From the NCBI GenBank assembly GCA_950022295.1, contig OX465597.1, positions 258,851,016 through 258,915,015 of the forward strand: DNA of 64,000 nucleotides, in the 5' to 3' direction. Source of the stretch: Bromus sterilis. Taxonomy: Eukaryota; Streptophyta; Magnoliopsida; Poales; Poaceae. Of this stretch, positions 1-11,796 are shown piece by piece. The notes under the pieces were generated by a model that was not told the origin of the DNA, did not search any database, and was given only the letters and a program-made list of their open reading frames with translations. Each line of letters opens with the position of its first letter. The first letter of the stretch is position 1. The position numbers and the translations under genes were made by a program.

Positions 1-415
1 GGTCTTTTATACACCAAGTGGCCTTGAGATGTGCGCAGCTTGGGGCATCGTGATGCGATTGCTCGTGACTCTGTCACGTGGCACACTTTGTTGTATGATT
101 GAGCCTGCCCGAGACCCCGACTAAGTGATCGGGATGGAGTTTGTTTATGTAAGTGTTATAATTCAATCGATAATATGGTTGAGGCGACTTGTCTATGAGT
201 ATGGTATTTCACCACCCATAATCATTTAGAATTGAGAGCGGGCGATGAGGAAACATATCAGTTGATCATCCGGCCTGGATGGGATGCCCCTCACGTTCGA
301 TGCTTTCCAAGAGTGTTCTGTGCTTGGTCTGGTCTGCTTAGACAAGTGGGTACGGCTCTCGGCTCTCCATACGATTGAGTTGTGACTCGAATTACATACG
401 CATATTCCGGGTCCC
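1..415. other. Left-edge sequence of undetermined origin
   Basis: I see no gene here. The sequence directly downstream (from about 416) aligns with the late part of the large-LTR family also present at 2653-6947, 7549-11846 and 29278-33001. Positions 1-415 do not resemble what precedes that point in those three copies. The stretch may be a divergent internal module of the same LTR, or a different element whose junction falls at about 415. The window edge prevents a decision. Short minus-strand open frames here show no recognisable domain. Confidence 0.4.
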
Positions 416-536
416 GACAAGGATAGGTGTTATGTTTGCGTAAGTAGCCGATAGCAAGACTTGTTGGAGGCGATTCCTCATCGAATGCTTGGCTTCTCAT
501 CTTACTCTTAGTAGATCGTTAGCCACCTCATATATT
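416..536 (+). mobile_element. LTR X, left piece (large-LTR family), interrupted by element B
   Basis: This aligns with about 32390-32515 of solo LTR S3 and with 6295-6420 of element A (shared words include 'ggtgttatg', 'cctcatcgaatgctt' and 'cgttagccac'). The piece ends in ATATT at 532-536, which is repeated at 21753-21757 after element B. The unbroken equivalent in S3 reads 'tatattgctagtgcg' near 32510, so this is the left half of an LTR split by B. Confidence 0.85.
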
Positions 537-3119
537 TGTAACGACCCGATTCACTAAGAATCCAAGTCTCTATGCATTATGTGCTAGTCCCTGGATCAAT
601 AGCTAGCACACACAGTAAATGATGTAATATCAAGAATAAACCACATGTCATAAATATTACATCGAAGATCTAGTATTACATTAAAGCATACATGCATAGT
701 TCAATGCTAGCTTACAAATAAAATACAGTGGAAAAACAATAATGAGCTTCGTGGCATCCATCAACTCCACCGGCATAGTTGAGTATAGACATCGTAACCC
801 TAAATCGCATCACTTACTCGTCGTATACAATCCTGCAACATCGAAGGTTACAGCCCGACAACGGGTGAGTACATCTAATTTGTACGACAAGTTACACAAA
901 AAAGTATATAGCAGAGCTAAATCTACATGCAAGGTAAGTCAAAGGAAAGGCTTATGGTTTTGTTTTGCAGAAAGCTGATTTTCCCAATCTACCTAGTCAA
1001 AATTTTAGTTTAACTTACTACTTAATATTGAACTGGGCACACCAGTTCCAATCCACACCCTTTATTAAATCTTGCCCACTCAAGTTTATTATGGTGATTC
1101 ATCTGTCAATATCCTCCAGTAACAGTAATGTCTAGTAGCTCAAAGATGTCCATAACCGGGGACACGGCTAATCATGATTAGTTTTTACTCTGCAGAGGTT
1201 TGTACACTTTTCCCGCTGGACTCAACCCGAAGATTGAGACGAAGCCTTTCAAAAGAGGTCACCTACACCCAACGGCAAGCTGATACCACCTATCACATCT
1301 AAATCTGCTAGCTTTGCACGGGAGAGGCTTCCTACATCGTACTCAACTAAGCCAGAGCCCATACGGCCAGCGGCTATACATGGAAGCTCCAAGTCACCAA
1401 GTATGTATGATCTTTTTGAGCCTGGACGACGCCCACTTACGTTCAGAGGGTAGTTACCATGATGTTCTGTCGACCACCAAAACCAACCATTAGGGGTACA
1501 ACTTGGTCTCGCCTTAGATAAGAGACGAGCCCCCAGGAAGCACTCCTTGCCCGTCCAGAGGTGTACTCTAATTACAGGTTTGCTAGTCAAGTCATTAAAT
1601 CCTCACATAGCTCAATGTAATCTCAAACCAATCCACGTCTACAAGCATAGAAAATATATAGCAAGCACGTGCTAGGTTGTCTAAGCAAACATGATAAGAT
1701 CATATGGCTACCCTACCAGGTTTGCAACAATTGTAATATAAAACTTCCTAGACATGCATAGGGTGATATTTGCTACATGCATAAGTAAAAAAAATATAGG
1801 TTGTGAAATGTTCAAAGTATGACTTGCCTTATACATTCGATGAAGTTCTTTGCTCTCACGATCCAGATAACTCTACTCGTCACACTCCGAGCAATCTATC
1901 ATAAAAGAAAGATACCACAAGTAAACAATCACGCCAAAAGAAAACAAAAGATCAACAAATCAAACACAATAAGGTTTAGCAACAAAAACAACTAGGCTTC
2001 GAAAGGTATAGGTGTCGATGTTCTCTAAGGTGATAGGTGAAACGTGAACTCGAGAGAGTCAACGGATAAAGAATTGTCGATACAAGATTATGACCAAGGC
2101 ATTATGAAATCAAGGTAAAGATCATAGCAATATGAATGGTATGTGGATATAGCCGATAGAATGTTTCAAATGATCCAATATGCAAAAATAATCACGCGAA
2201 ACAAAATACTACAACACGAGTTATAGCAGGTTGAAGTTTGAACTAAATTTAAATTCAAACAGGTCAAAATATATGAATATTGGGTATACATGATATGAAA
2301 AACGATTATATGATGCGGGTGTTCCAACAAAAATGGAATCAACTGTATTGTATCAACGGTATAAAGGATATGAGCCTCGAAACGACGAATTTGCAGATCA
2401 ATACAAACGCGTAGAAAAAAAATTCACCTAATTTCGACTTACAATTTAAGATATATAGCCAGTCAAAAATTAAGCAAAAACTGCCAAACAAAGGTACTAA
2501 ACGAGCTAGTCTATTGTTATGCTGCCACTTGGCAAGGTTTGATAGGTTGTTAGCCCTTCACATGAGAGTCACGTGAACAAAGAAGAAGAAGAAGAAGAAG
2601 AAAACAAAAAACAAAAGGAACGACGAGGCTGCTTACAGAGTACAGAACGTGGTGTAACATCCCAGTTTTCACAAAAAATAAAAATTTTGTTTTCTGCGTG
2701 AATTGTTCGATTTTCTGATTTGTTTGCGATGTTTGCATCCCCGATTTATCGATCGGCGATTATTTTCCTCCCTCTTTTCTCGTATCGGACGAAGACCGAG
2801 CCTTGGCACCCTGACCCTCGACCTTTGCGACACCGGGTTTCACCCGATCACCGTCGCGAAAACCGCACGAGACCAGCCGCGGCCAACGGAACGAAAAACC
2901 CCATTCAATAATTAAACGGGATCTTTTTATAGCGCGCCGGAAAGTGTTCTCGAAACGGTTCCAGCGCGAGGTGAACGCCACCGTCTCGACTCGCTGATTG
3001 CGCAGTTCGAAGTTTTACATGAGTCGGAGGTACTCCGGACCCCCGGCGGTCAGAAACGTGAGCACCGCGCGTGCGAGAGAAAAACCGGGGATGTTTTTGC
3101 AAACTGCCAGCCACCGGGG

Positions 3120-3238
3120 CTATATAAAGACCACCACACTCCCACCCATTTGTAGGGTTTCCCTAGCACAAAATTGCAGCCACACACCTGATCTATCTCA
3201 GATCTGTCCAAAAATCCCTCCACCAGCCGAAACCCTAG
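3120..3238 (+). promoter_or_regulatory. LTR core promoter: TATA box with flanking telo-box motifs
   Basis: CTATATAAAG lies at 3120-3129 after a GC-rich stretch. An inverted telo-box (TAGGGTTT) lies at 3153-3160 and a forward one (AAACCCTAG) at 3230-3238, followed by a pyrimidine-rich leader. Telo-boxes near start sites are a known plant promoter feature. Use as a promoter in this LTR is an inference. Confidence 0.55.
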
Positions 3239-6200
3239 CCATTCAGGCGATCTGAGCCATCGAATCGCAGATCGGGCGGTTTTGGACGCGCCACGTCGTC
3301 AGCGCCTAGCCACCTTCTCTCTCCTCTGTCTCTCCCTCCCGCGCCCGATCTCCATGCCGCATCAGCCGCCGCCTGCGCCTCCACTCCGGCCAGAGCCGCC
3401 GCAGCCGGCGAGCCACCGCCGCGCCCTTCTCCTCCTTCCCCTGCAGTGCCCCTTCCCCTTCCCCGCAGACCTCCCTCCTCACTCTCCCTGCAGGCCGCAC
3501 CGACGCGCGCCATGGCCGAGCTCGGGCCGGAGCTCGCCACGGCCGGCCGCCGCCACCCACGACGCTGGCGTCCTCCCCCACCCATGCAGCAGCCGCGCGC
3601 CCCCACGCCTCCCTCTCGCCGGACCTCCTCCTGGCCGCCCGCCAAGTCGAGCCGTCGCTGGCCGGCGAGCCTGCCGCCCCGCCGGAGTCCCGATCGGATC
3701 GGCACCAGGTGTCGGGGTGGGCCACCAACCGCCGCCACAGCCGTGTGGGCCGGCCCACCCCGCGTCCCTGGCAGCCCAAGCCTCCAGTCCAGCCAGGCCG
3801 GCCTCTAGAGGCCAAGTTGGGCCGAGGCCCAGCTGGGTGAGGCCCTCGCGCCCACTTTTTTTTATTTTCCTGCTGCCGTTTTTTTCTAAGTCCTGGATAA
3901 AAATTGCTGCTGATTCATTTTTGTGCTGCGAATAGCGATTAAACCGTAGCTCCGATGAACGTGTCCCCAAAATGAAAGTTGCTCAGTTTTGCGTGCTCTA
4001 GCATTCGTATGTAGAAAGTTTTTGAAATTGAGCTCATCTTGATTGTGTAATTGTGTGCTAAAGTGGGCATCAGGCCGTTAAACTGCTACTAATTGCTGTT
4101 AAGTGCTGCTGTTAATATTTTATTGCAACTTTGCATGATGATTGTGACTCATCCATGAGGCCTATGGCATTGATTATTTTTCCTATGTGTTAAGCATCAT
4201 GAGTACTTCATTTCCATGTTTAACTTGTCATGTTTGGGTGCTCTAGCTATATTAAATCTTGCTCCAAACTGGTGATCCTGATGTTACTGTGCTGCTGTGC
4301 TGAAAACTGTTATTTTGTTGCAACTTCGGTCGACGAGTGTGTCGCGACCGTTTATCGGAATTGAGTGATTCAAATTGCATATTGTTAAGCATCATGTCTA
4401 CTTTGATCCCATGTATTGCATCACCATGATATGCTTTCTGGTCATATAGTTGTTGAGCTCTAAAGTTGCTATGCTGCTGTTTTTGACAGCCACCTCTGAT
4501 TTTCACTAAGTCTGTTACTTTGCGATGCCATGTTGTTTGCTTAATATCTTTTGATCTATGATGCCTATTTGCATCATTCTTTTTGCCATGCCTTCCCTGT
4601 CATGTCTAGTTTAATTTCATATCATTTGTGAGCATGTTTGCATTGATTGTCCTGTTTATGCATTGCTCTAAATTGTGCTTCGTGATGTTCGCAGATTGTG
4701 CCCGTAACTTGTTTTGCTTGTATCTTTTTAACCGTAACTCCGTTTGGGGTGTTCTTTATATGTAACTTGATTAGTTTTTCGTGTACTTTGTGTTTATGCT
4801 ATTATTTGACGTTTTTAATAAACCTAAAATATGGTTTAGGACAGAAGAGTACCAAATGTTTTAATCATCGTGCGGCACTTAGTGTTATGCCATGTTTAGG
4901 TTATGCCTCACTTAAATTGACTAACATAGATAGTTTACTTTGTGCTTCACCTCTTGACATGTTTGTGTGATACGCCATGCTTGCTTGAGTTGCCGTGTTA
5001 ATAACCGTTGATTGATCACCTGTAGCTAAACAACTTGAACCACCGTAAACGTGCGGTATTCGTCGTGTGTGATCGATACCCCACTTAAACTGTTAGTAAC
5101 CGTCCTCGACGATAGATCCGTATCGCGTTGCCGTGTCGTGTGATGTATTCTTGATCTTGTGTTTCCCCGTAGTAATAGATGCTTGCTCATTGTTTGCTTT
5201 CCAGTGTTTATCGTCTTGTGTGCTTCCGCGGGTACCTTTGGAGACGTTGCGAGCTTGCGATCCACTACACCTTCGGAACCCGACTTATCAACAGGAAAGG
5301 ACTATGCATTACTTATGATCCATTCTATTCCAACCAGCGGTTTGCATGCTAGTCTAGGGTAGGCTCGATGTTTGATCCTACCACATGTTTACAGCCTTTT
5401 TCAAACCGATACATCCATGTCCCTTCCCAGCAAACCTTGTACTGCTATGTTACTATTGCTCGCTGCTTAGCCCCTGCTTAGTATCCATGCTTAGGATCCT
5501 ACGATGTTACCTCCTGTTACTCCTTGGTTTGGGATATCATATTATTATTACTGTTGTTGATGATATGATTATTATAAATGTTGACTATATTCGACGAAGG
5601 ATGGAAGGTCTAGGCTATCCCGCCCCGACGCGTTGTTCCATTCGTGTCACCTAGGACCCGAGTTCCGGGTATTGGTTTTAAGACAGAGCGTGCCTAACCG
5701 CGTGTGGGATATTATGGGGTCCCCTTTTCTTACCTACCTAGCTTCAAGCATTTCTAGTGGTGGCCCAAGTTGATTTACCATTTGAAACCGTGTGTGTGCT
5801 GGTCAGGTGCCAGTAGTTTTTAAACCAACCCGGACCAGCGGAGACATGATTTCCCTGTTGGTCCACCTTTGACCGGCGAGGGCCCGAGGCCTCACGTGAG
5901 GCGTCTCGGTAACCCAAACCCTGTTGAGACGGAAGAGTCCGATCCGAAAGCGTGGCCAGCTTTTGGATTGGGCGTCGACTCCCCGGGGGCCACCCGGATT
6001 TGTTTGTTGTTAGCTAGAGGGACCTGTCATTTCTGATCTCTTGGAACTAAATCATAAAATGGTTTCCTGTGATGGGTAGCATTTGAGAGAGATGGGCGTG
6101 CGTGCGGAGCCTTGTAATGGGTAGTTGGTACACCCCTGCAGGGTTAAATCTTTTCGAGCAGCCGTGTCCACGGTTATGGACGACTTGAGACCTACTCCTT

Positions 6201-6835
6201 GTTCATAGACAACAACAACTGAGATAAGCTTAATATAACTTGATCAACGTGTGTGTGCCTTGACTGCTTCTTCTTCGTCGGGATGCGAAGAGGAGGACAA
6301 GGATAGGATAGGTGTTATGTTTGCGTATGTAGGTGGATAGAAGACTTGTTGGAGGCGATTCCTCATCGAATGCTTTGCTTCTTATCTTACTCTCTAGATC
6401 GTTAGCCACTTCATAAATGCTAGTGCGGCAGCAACCTCACCACTTACCCCTTCCTTACCGTAAACTAATAGGTGTCCTAGAATGACGAGTGATGAAGTCC
6501 TTGCTGGGTCAGATGACCACTACAGTTGGATGCTGAGTACCTCTGTACTCATGATACTACCCCAAACTCTTTTCAGGGTTCTTGATCGACAACAGGTATG
6601 GTGATCGACGTTTCACGTGGATACTCGACGACGACTAGTTAGGCGGATCCCGACGGAGGGCCTGGACCCGTGTGGTTATGGGGATCGATTTTTTTCTCTT
6701 TGCCAATAGGCATTTGCTTGTAGTCTGTACTCAGACATGTATCTTCCGCTGTAGTATTTTATGTGAGGCAGTTGTATTCCGATTGTATGAGATGTTGTAT
6801 CCTTGTATCTTTAATGTTGTGATATCATGTTGGAA

Positions 6836-6897
6836 ATCCGGGGCATATGACTTCGTCATATGTCGCGGTGGGACCGATATGTGCTTCGTCCCCGGAT
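6836..6897 (+). other. Conserved LTR-end stem-loop, copy 1
   Basis: An outer 8 bp stem ATCCGGGG/CCCCGGAT (6836-6843, 6890-6897) encloses a perfect 8 bp hairpin CATATGAC/GTCATATG (6844-6851, 6855-6862) with loop TTC. It lies 50 bp before the LTR end. The same 62-nt architecture occurs at the same place in the other three LTRs of this family in the window. Confidence 0.75.
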
Positions 6898-6950
6898 CTG
6901 GATGGAAACATCTAGATCTGGAACAGTACCGCATATCGGGCCTTACAAAT

Positions 6951-6963
6951 TGGTATCAGAGCC
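6951..6963 (+). other. Primer binding site of element A (tRNA-Met type)
   Basis: TGGTATCAGAGCC starts 3 nt after the LTR end. It is the standard primer site complementary to plant initiator tRNA-Met. Confidence 0.9.
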
Positions 6964-7548
6964 TTACCGACCGTAGGATCCCCTCTCTGGCCGAAGTCGA
7001 GTCTAGACAAAAACTATTTTGTAGTTACTAAGTTAGTTATCGGAGAGTAGGATCTTTTTACTCCTTACCCTTTCTCTGGTCAGGACAAGTGCGGTAAGTG
7101 TTTTATTCTGATCTTATCCCCTTCAAACTTTAGGATCTCGAGTGTGTGGAGTTTCGGAACCGTTATAATGCCTTGCTTGCAGCGTATTGTCTTGATTCCG
7201 ATCTCAGGTTGGGAAATCCTGTAGTACCTTTAGTTCTTCGAACTCTGGTTTATATCTTGGTCGTCCATTGACTTCCGTTCTCTTTCCCAGTATCCTCACT
7301 ATTTCAGTGAGAATACTTCCTTTGATTGTCTCTTTGAAGTGTCGTTCTTTCTTTTGATCTCCCGATGGTTTCGTTTTTTCGATGTTGCCATCTCTCTGCG
7401 AAAATTTATCTCGACCGAAGTTCGACGTCGACATGGAGCAGAGTCCCTTGTTGGTGGTGTTGAAAATCGTCGTCTCTATTTTCTCTCCCCCCTCTCCCCC
7501 GGATCGTCCTGGATCTCGGGACGAGATCCCTTGTTGGTGGTGTTGTAT
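6964..7548 (+). other. Element A residual interior, non-coding
   Basis: The left part resembles the untranslated leader of Gypsy elements. The right end carries CTCGGGACGAGAT, close to the 'GGGGACGAGAT' seen next to the LTR in element B, which marks the 3' end of a Gypsy interior. No gag or pol reading frame is visible. A 17 bp word, CCTTGTTGGTGGTGTTG, occurs twice (near 7445 and 7529). The second copy occupies the place where a polypurine tract is expected, so that tract is degenerate or missing. Confidence 0.75.
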
Positions 7549-8015
7549 TGTAACAACCCAGTTTTCACAAAAATAAAAAAATTTGTTTTCTGCGTGAATT
7601 GTTCGATTGTCTGATTTTTTTGCGGTGTTTGCATCCCCGATTTATCGATCGGAGATTATTTTCCCCCCTCTTATCTCGTATCGGAAGAAGACCGACCCTT
7701 GCCACCCTGACACTCGACATTTGCGACACCGGGTTTCACCCGATCACCGTCGCGAAAACCGCACGAGACCAGCCGCAGCCAACGGAACGAAAAACACCGT
7801 TTAATAATTAAACGGGATATTTTTATAGCGCGCCAGAAAGTGTTCTCGGAACGGTTCTAGCGCGAGGTGAACGCCGCCGGCTCGACTCGCTGATCGCGCA
7901 GTTCGAAGTTTTACCCGAATCGGAGGAACTACGGACCCCCGGCGGTCGGAAACGTGAGCACCGCGCGCGCGAGAGAAAAACCGGGGATGTTTTTACAGAC
8001 TGCCAGCCACCGGGG

Positions 8016-8025
8016 CTATATGAAG
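8016..8025 (+). promoter_or_regulatory. Mutated TATA box in element A 3' LTR
   Basis: The equivalent of CTATATAAAG (3120-3129) here reads CTATATGAAG, one A to G change inside the box. The forward telo-box is kept at 8126-8134. Confidence 0.5.
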
Positions 8026-11000
8026 ACCACCACACTCCCACCCATTTCTAGGGTTTCCCTAGCACAAAATTGCAGCCACACCCCTGATCTATCTCAGATC
8101 TGCCCAAAAATACCTCCACCAGCCGAAACCCTAGCCATTCAGGCGATCTGAGCCATCGAATCGCAGATCGGGCGGTTCTGGACGCGCCAGGTCTTCAGCC
8201 CCTAGCCACCTTCTCTCTCCTCTGTCTCTCCCTCCCGCGCCCGATCTCCATGCCGCATCAGCCGCCGCCTGCGCCTCCACTCCGGCCGGAGCCGCCGGAG
8301 CCGGCGAGCCACCGCCGCGCCCTTCTCCTCCTTCCCCTGTCGTGCCCCTTCCCCTTCCCCGCTGACCTCCCTCCTCACTCTCCCTGCAGGCCGCGCCGGC
8401 ACGCGCCATGGCCGAGCTCGGGCCGGAGCTCGCCACGGCCGGCCGCCGCCACCCACGACGCCGGCGTCCTCCCCCACCCATGGAGCAGCCGCGCGCCCCC
8501 AGGCCACCCTCTCGCCGGACCACCTCCTGGCCGCCCGCCGCGTCGAGCTGTCGCTGGCCGGCGAGCCAGCCGCCCCGCCGGAGTCCCGATCGGATCGGCA
8601 CCAGGTGCCGGGCTGGGCCACCAACCGCCGCCACAGCCGTGTGGGCCGGCCCACCCTGCGTCCCTGGCAGCCCAAGACTCCAGTCCAGCCAGGCCGTCCT
8701 CTCGAGGCCAAGTTGGGCCGAGGCCCAGCTGGGTGAGGCCCTCGCCCCCCCCCTTTTTTTATTTTCCTGCTGCCTTTTTTTTCTAAGTCCTGGATAAAAA
8801 TTGTTGCTGATTCATTTTTGTGCTGCGAATAGCGATTAAACTGTAGCTCCGATGAACGTGTCCCCAAAACGAAAGTTGCTCAGTTTTGCGTGCTCTAGCA
8901 TTCGTATGTAGAAAGTTTTTTCATTTGAGCTCATATTAATTGTGTATTTGTTTGCTATAGTGGGAATCAGGCCGTTAAACTGCTACTAATTGTTGTTAAG
9001 TGCTGCTGTTAATATTTTATTGCATCTTTGCATGATGATTGTGACTCATCCATGAGGCCTATTGCATTGATTCTTTTTCCTATGTATTAAGCATCATGTG
9101 TACTTCATTTCCATGCTTTAACTTTTCATGTTTGGGTGCTCTAGCTATATTAAATCTTGCTCCAAACTGGTGATCCTAATGTTAATGTGCTGATGTGCTG
9201 AAAACTGTTATTTTGTTGCAACTTCGGTCGACGAGTGTGTCGCGACCATTTTTCGGAATTGAGTGATTGAAATTGCATATTGTTAAGCATCATGTCTACT
9301 TTGATCCCATGTATTGCATCACCATGATATGCTTGCTGGTCATATAGTTGTTGAGCTCTAAAGTTGCTATGCTGCTGTTTTTGACAGCCACCTCTGATTT
9401 TCACTAAGTCTGTTACTTTGCGATGCCATGTTGTTTGCTTAATATCTTTTGATCTATGATGCCTATTTGCATGATTCTTTTTTGCCATACCTTCCATGTC
9501 ATTTCTAGTTTAATTTCATATCATTTGTGAGCATGTTTGCATTGATTGTCCTGTTTATGCATTGCTCTAAATTGTGCTTCGTGATGTTGGCAGATTGTGC
9601 CCGTAACTTGTTTTGCTTGTATCTTTTTAACCGTAACTCCGTTTGGGGTGTTCTTTATATGTAACTTGATTAGTTTTTCATGTACTTTGTGTTTATGCTA
9701 TTGTTTGCTGTTGTTAATAAACCTAAAATATGGTTTAGGACAGAACAGTACCAAATGTTTTAATCATCGTGCGGCACTTAGTGTTATGCCATGTTTAGGT
9801 TGTGCCTCACTTAAATTGACTAGCATAGATAGTTTACTTTGTGCTTCACCTCTTGACATGTTTGTGTGATATGCCATTCTTGCTTGAGTTGCCATGTTAA
9901 TAACCGTTGATTGATCACCTGTAGCTAAACAACTGGAATCACCGTAAACGTGCGGTATTCGTCGTGTGTGACCGATACCCCACTTAAACTGTTAGTAACC
10001 GTTCTCGACGATAGATCCGTATCGCGTTGCCGTGTCGTGTGATGTCTTCTTGATCTTGTGTTTCCCCGTAGTAGTAGATGCTTTCTCGTTGATTGCTTTC
10101 CTATGTTTATCGTCTTGTGTGCTTCCGCGGGTACCTTCAGAGACGTTGCGAGCTTGCGATCCACTACACCTTCGGAACCCGACTTATCAACAGGCAACGA
10201 CTATGCATTACTTATGATCCATTCTATTTCAACCAGCGGTTTGCATGCTAGTCTAGGTTAGGCTCGATGTTTGATCCTACCACATGTTTACAGCCTTTTC
10301 AAACCGATACAGCCATGTCCCTTCCCAGCAAACCTTGTACTGCTATGTTACTATTGCTCGCTGCTCATCCCCTGCTTAGTATGCATGCTTAGGATCCTAC
10401 GATGTTACCTCCTGTTACTCCTTGGTTTGGGATATCACATTATTATTACTGTTGCTGATGATATGATTATTATAAATGTTGACTATATTCGACGAAGGAT
10501 GGAAGGTCTAGGCTATCCCGCCCCGACGCTTTGTTCCATTCGAGTCACCTAGGACCCGAGTTCCGGGTATTGGTTTTAAGACTGAGCGTGCCTAACCGCG
10601 TGTGGGATTTTATGGGGTCCCCTTTTCTTACCTACCTAGCTTCAAGCATTTCTAGTGGTGGCCCAAGCTGATTTACCATTTCAAACCGTGTGTGTGCTGG
10701 TCAGGTTCCAGTTGTTTTTAAACCAACCCGGACCAGCGGAGACATGGTTTCCCTGTTGGTCCACCTTTGACCGGCGAGGGCCCGAGGCCTCACGTGAGGC
10801 GTCTCGGTAACCCAAACCCTGTTGAGATGGAAGAGTCCGATCCGATAGCGTCGCCAACTTTTGGATTGGGTGTCGACTCCCCGGGGGCCACCCGGATTTG
10901 TTTGTTGTTAGCTAGAGGGACCTGTCGTTTCAGATCTCTTGGAACTAAATCATAAAAAGGTTGCCTGTGATGGGTAGAAACTGAGAGAGATGGGCGGGCG

Positions 11001-11734
11001 TGCGGAGCCTTGTAATGGGCAGTTGGTACACCCCTGCAGGGTTAAACCTTTTTGAGAAGCCGTGTCCACGGTTATGGACGACTTGAGACCTACTCCTTGT
11101 TCATAGACAACAACAACTGAGATAATCTTAATATAACTTGATCAACGTGTGTGTGCCTTGACTGCTTCTTCTTCGTCGAGATGCGAAGAGGAGGACAAGG
11201 ATAGGATAGGTGTTATGTTTGCGTATGTAGGTGGATAGCAGACTTATTGGAGGCGATTCCTCATCGAATGCTTTGCCTCTTATCTTACTCTCTAGATCGT
11301 TAGCCACTTCATAAATGCTAGTGCGGCAGCAACCTCACCACTTACCCCTTCCTTACCGTAAACTACTAGTTGTCCTAGAATGACGAGTGATGAAGTCCTT
11401 GCCGGGTCAGATGACCACTACAGTTGGATGCTGAGTACCTCTATACTCATGATACTACCCCCAAAATCTTTTCAGGGTTCTTGATCGACAACAGGTAAGG
11501 TGATCGGCGTTTCACGTGGCGACTCGACGACGACTAGTTAGGCGGATCCCGGCGGAGGGCCTGGACCCGTGTGGTTATGGGGATCGATGTTTTTCTCTTT
11601 GCCAATAGGCATTTTCTTGTAGTCTGTACTCAGACATATATCTTCCGCTGTTGTATTGTATTTGAGGCAGTTGTATGCCGATTGTATGAGATGTTGTATC
11701 CTTGTATCTATAATGTTGTGATATCATGTTGGAA

Positions 11735-11796
11735 ATCCGGGGCATATGACTTCGTCATATGTCGCGGTGGGACCGATATGTGCTTCGTCCCCGGAT
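11735..11796 (+). other. Conserved LTR-end stem-loop, copy 2
   Basis: Same structure as at 6836: outer ATCCGGGG/CCCCGGAT (11735-11742, 11789-11796) and inner CATATGAC/GTCATATG with loop TTC. Confidence 0.75.

Larger units (their letters stand above)
2653..6947 (+). repeat. Element A 5' LTR (4295 bp)
   Basis: It starts TGTAACATCCC and ends CCTTACA, the TG...CA form. From left to right it holds a promoter-like part with TATA box and telo-boxes (to about 3240), a GC-rich CpG- and proline-codon-rich block (about 3270-3860), an AT-rich middle (about 3900-5650), and a 3' part with a conserved stem-loop at 6836-6897. The GC-rich block gives long open frames on both strands, which I treat as compositional. 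No credible protein is encoded. Confidence 0.92.

Noticed and set aside
742..978. A 78-codon plus-strand frame that recurs at 16042-16269
   Set aside because: It is repeated because both copies lie in the two LTRs of element B, not because of coding conservation. The element's genes are on the minus strand.
3235..3970. Long open frames on both strands (up to about 217 codons) in the GC-rich part of the element A LTRs, also at 8131-8867
   Set aside because: They are proline-, arginine- and alanine-rich, overlap on both strands, and change length and end points between the two LTR copies. High GC content removes stop codons by chance.
4698..4970. A hydrophobic 90-codon frame with a close counterpart at 9597-9869, suggesting a small membrane protein
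   Set aside because: The two copies are the two LTRs of one element. T-rich sequence yields hydrophobic residues in any frame. There is no independent evidence of translation.
6951..6963. tRNA gene pieces (TGGTATCAGAGCC and TGGCGCCGTTGCCGGGGA)
   Set aside because: They are primer binding sites directly after LTR ends. There is no cloverleaf and no remaining tRNA sequence around them.
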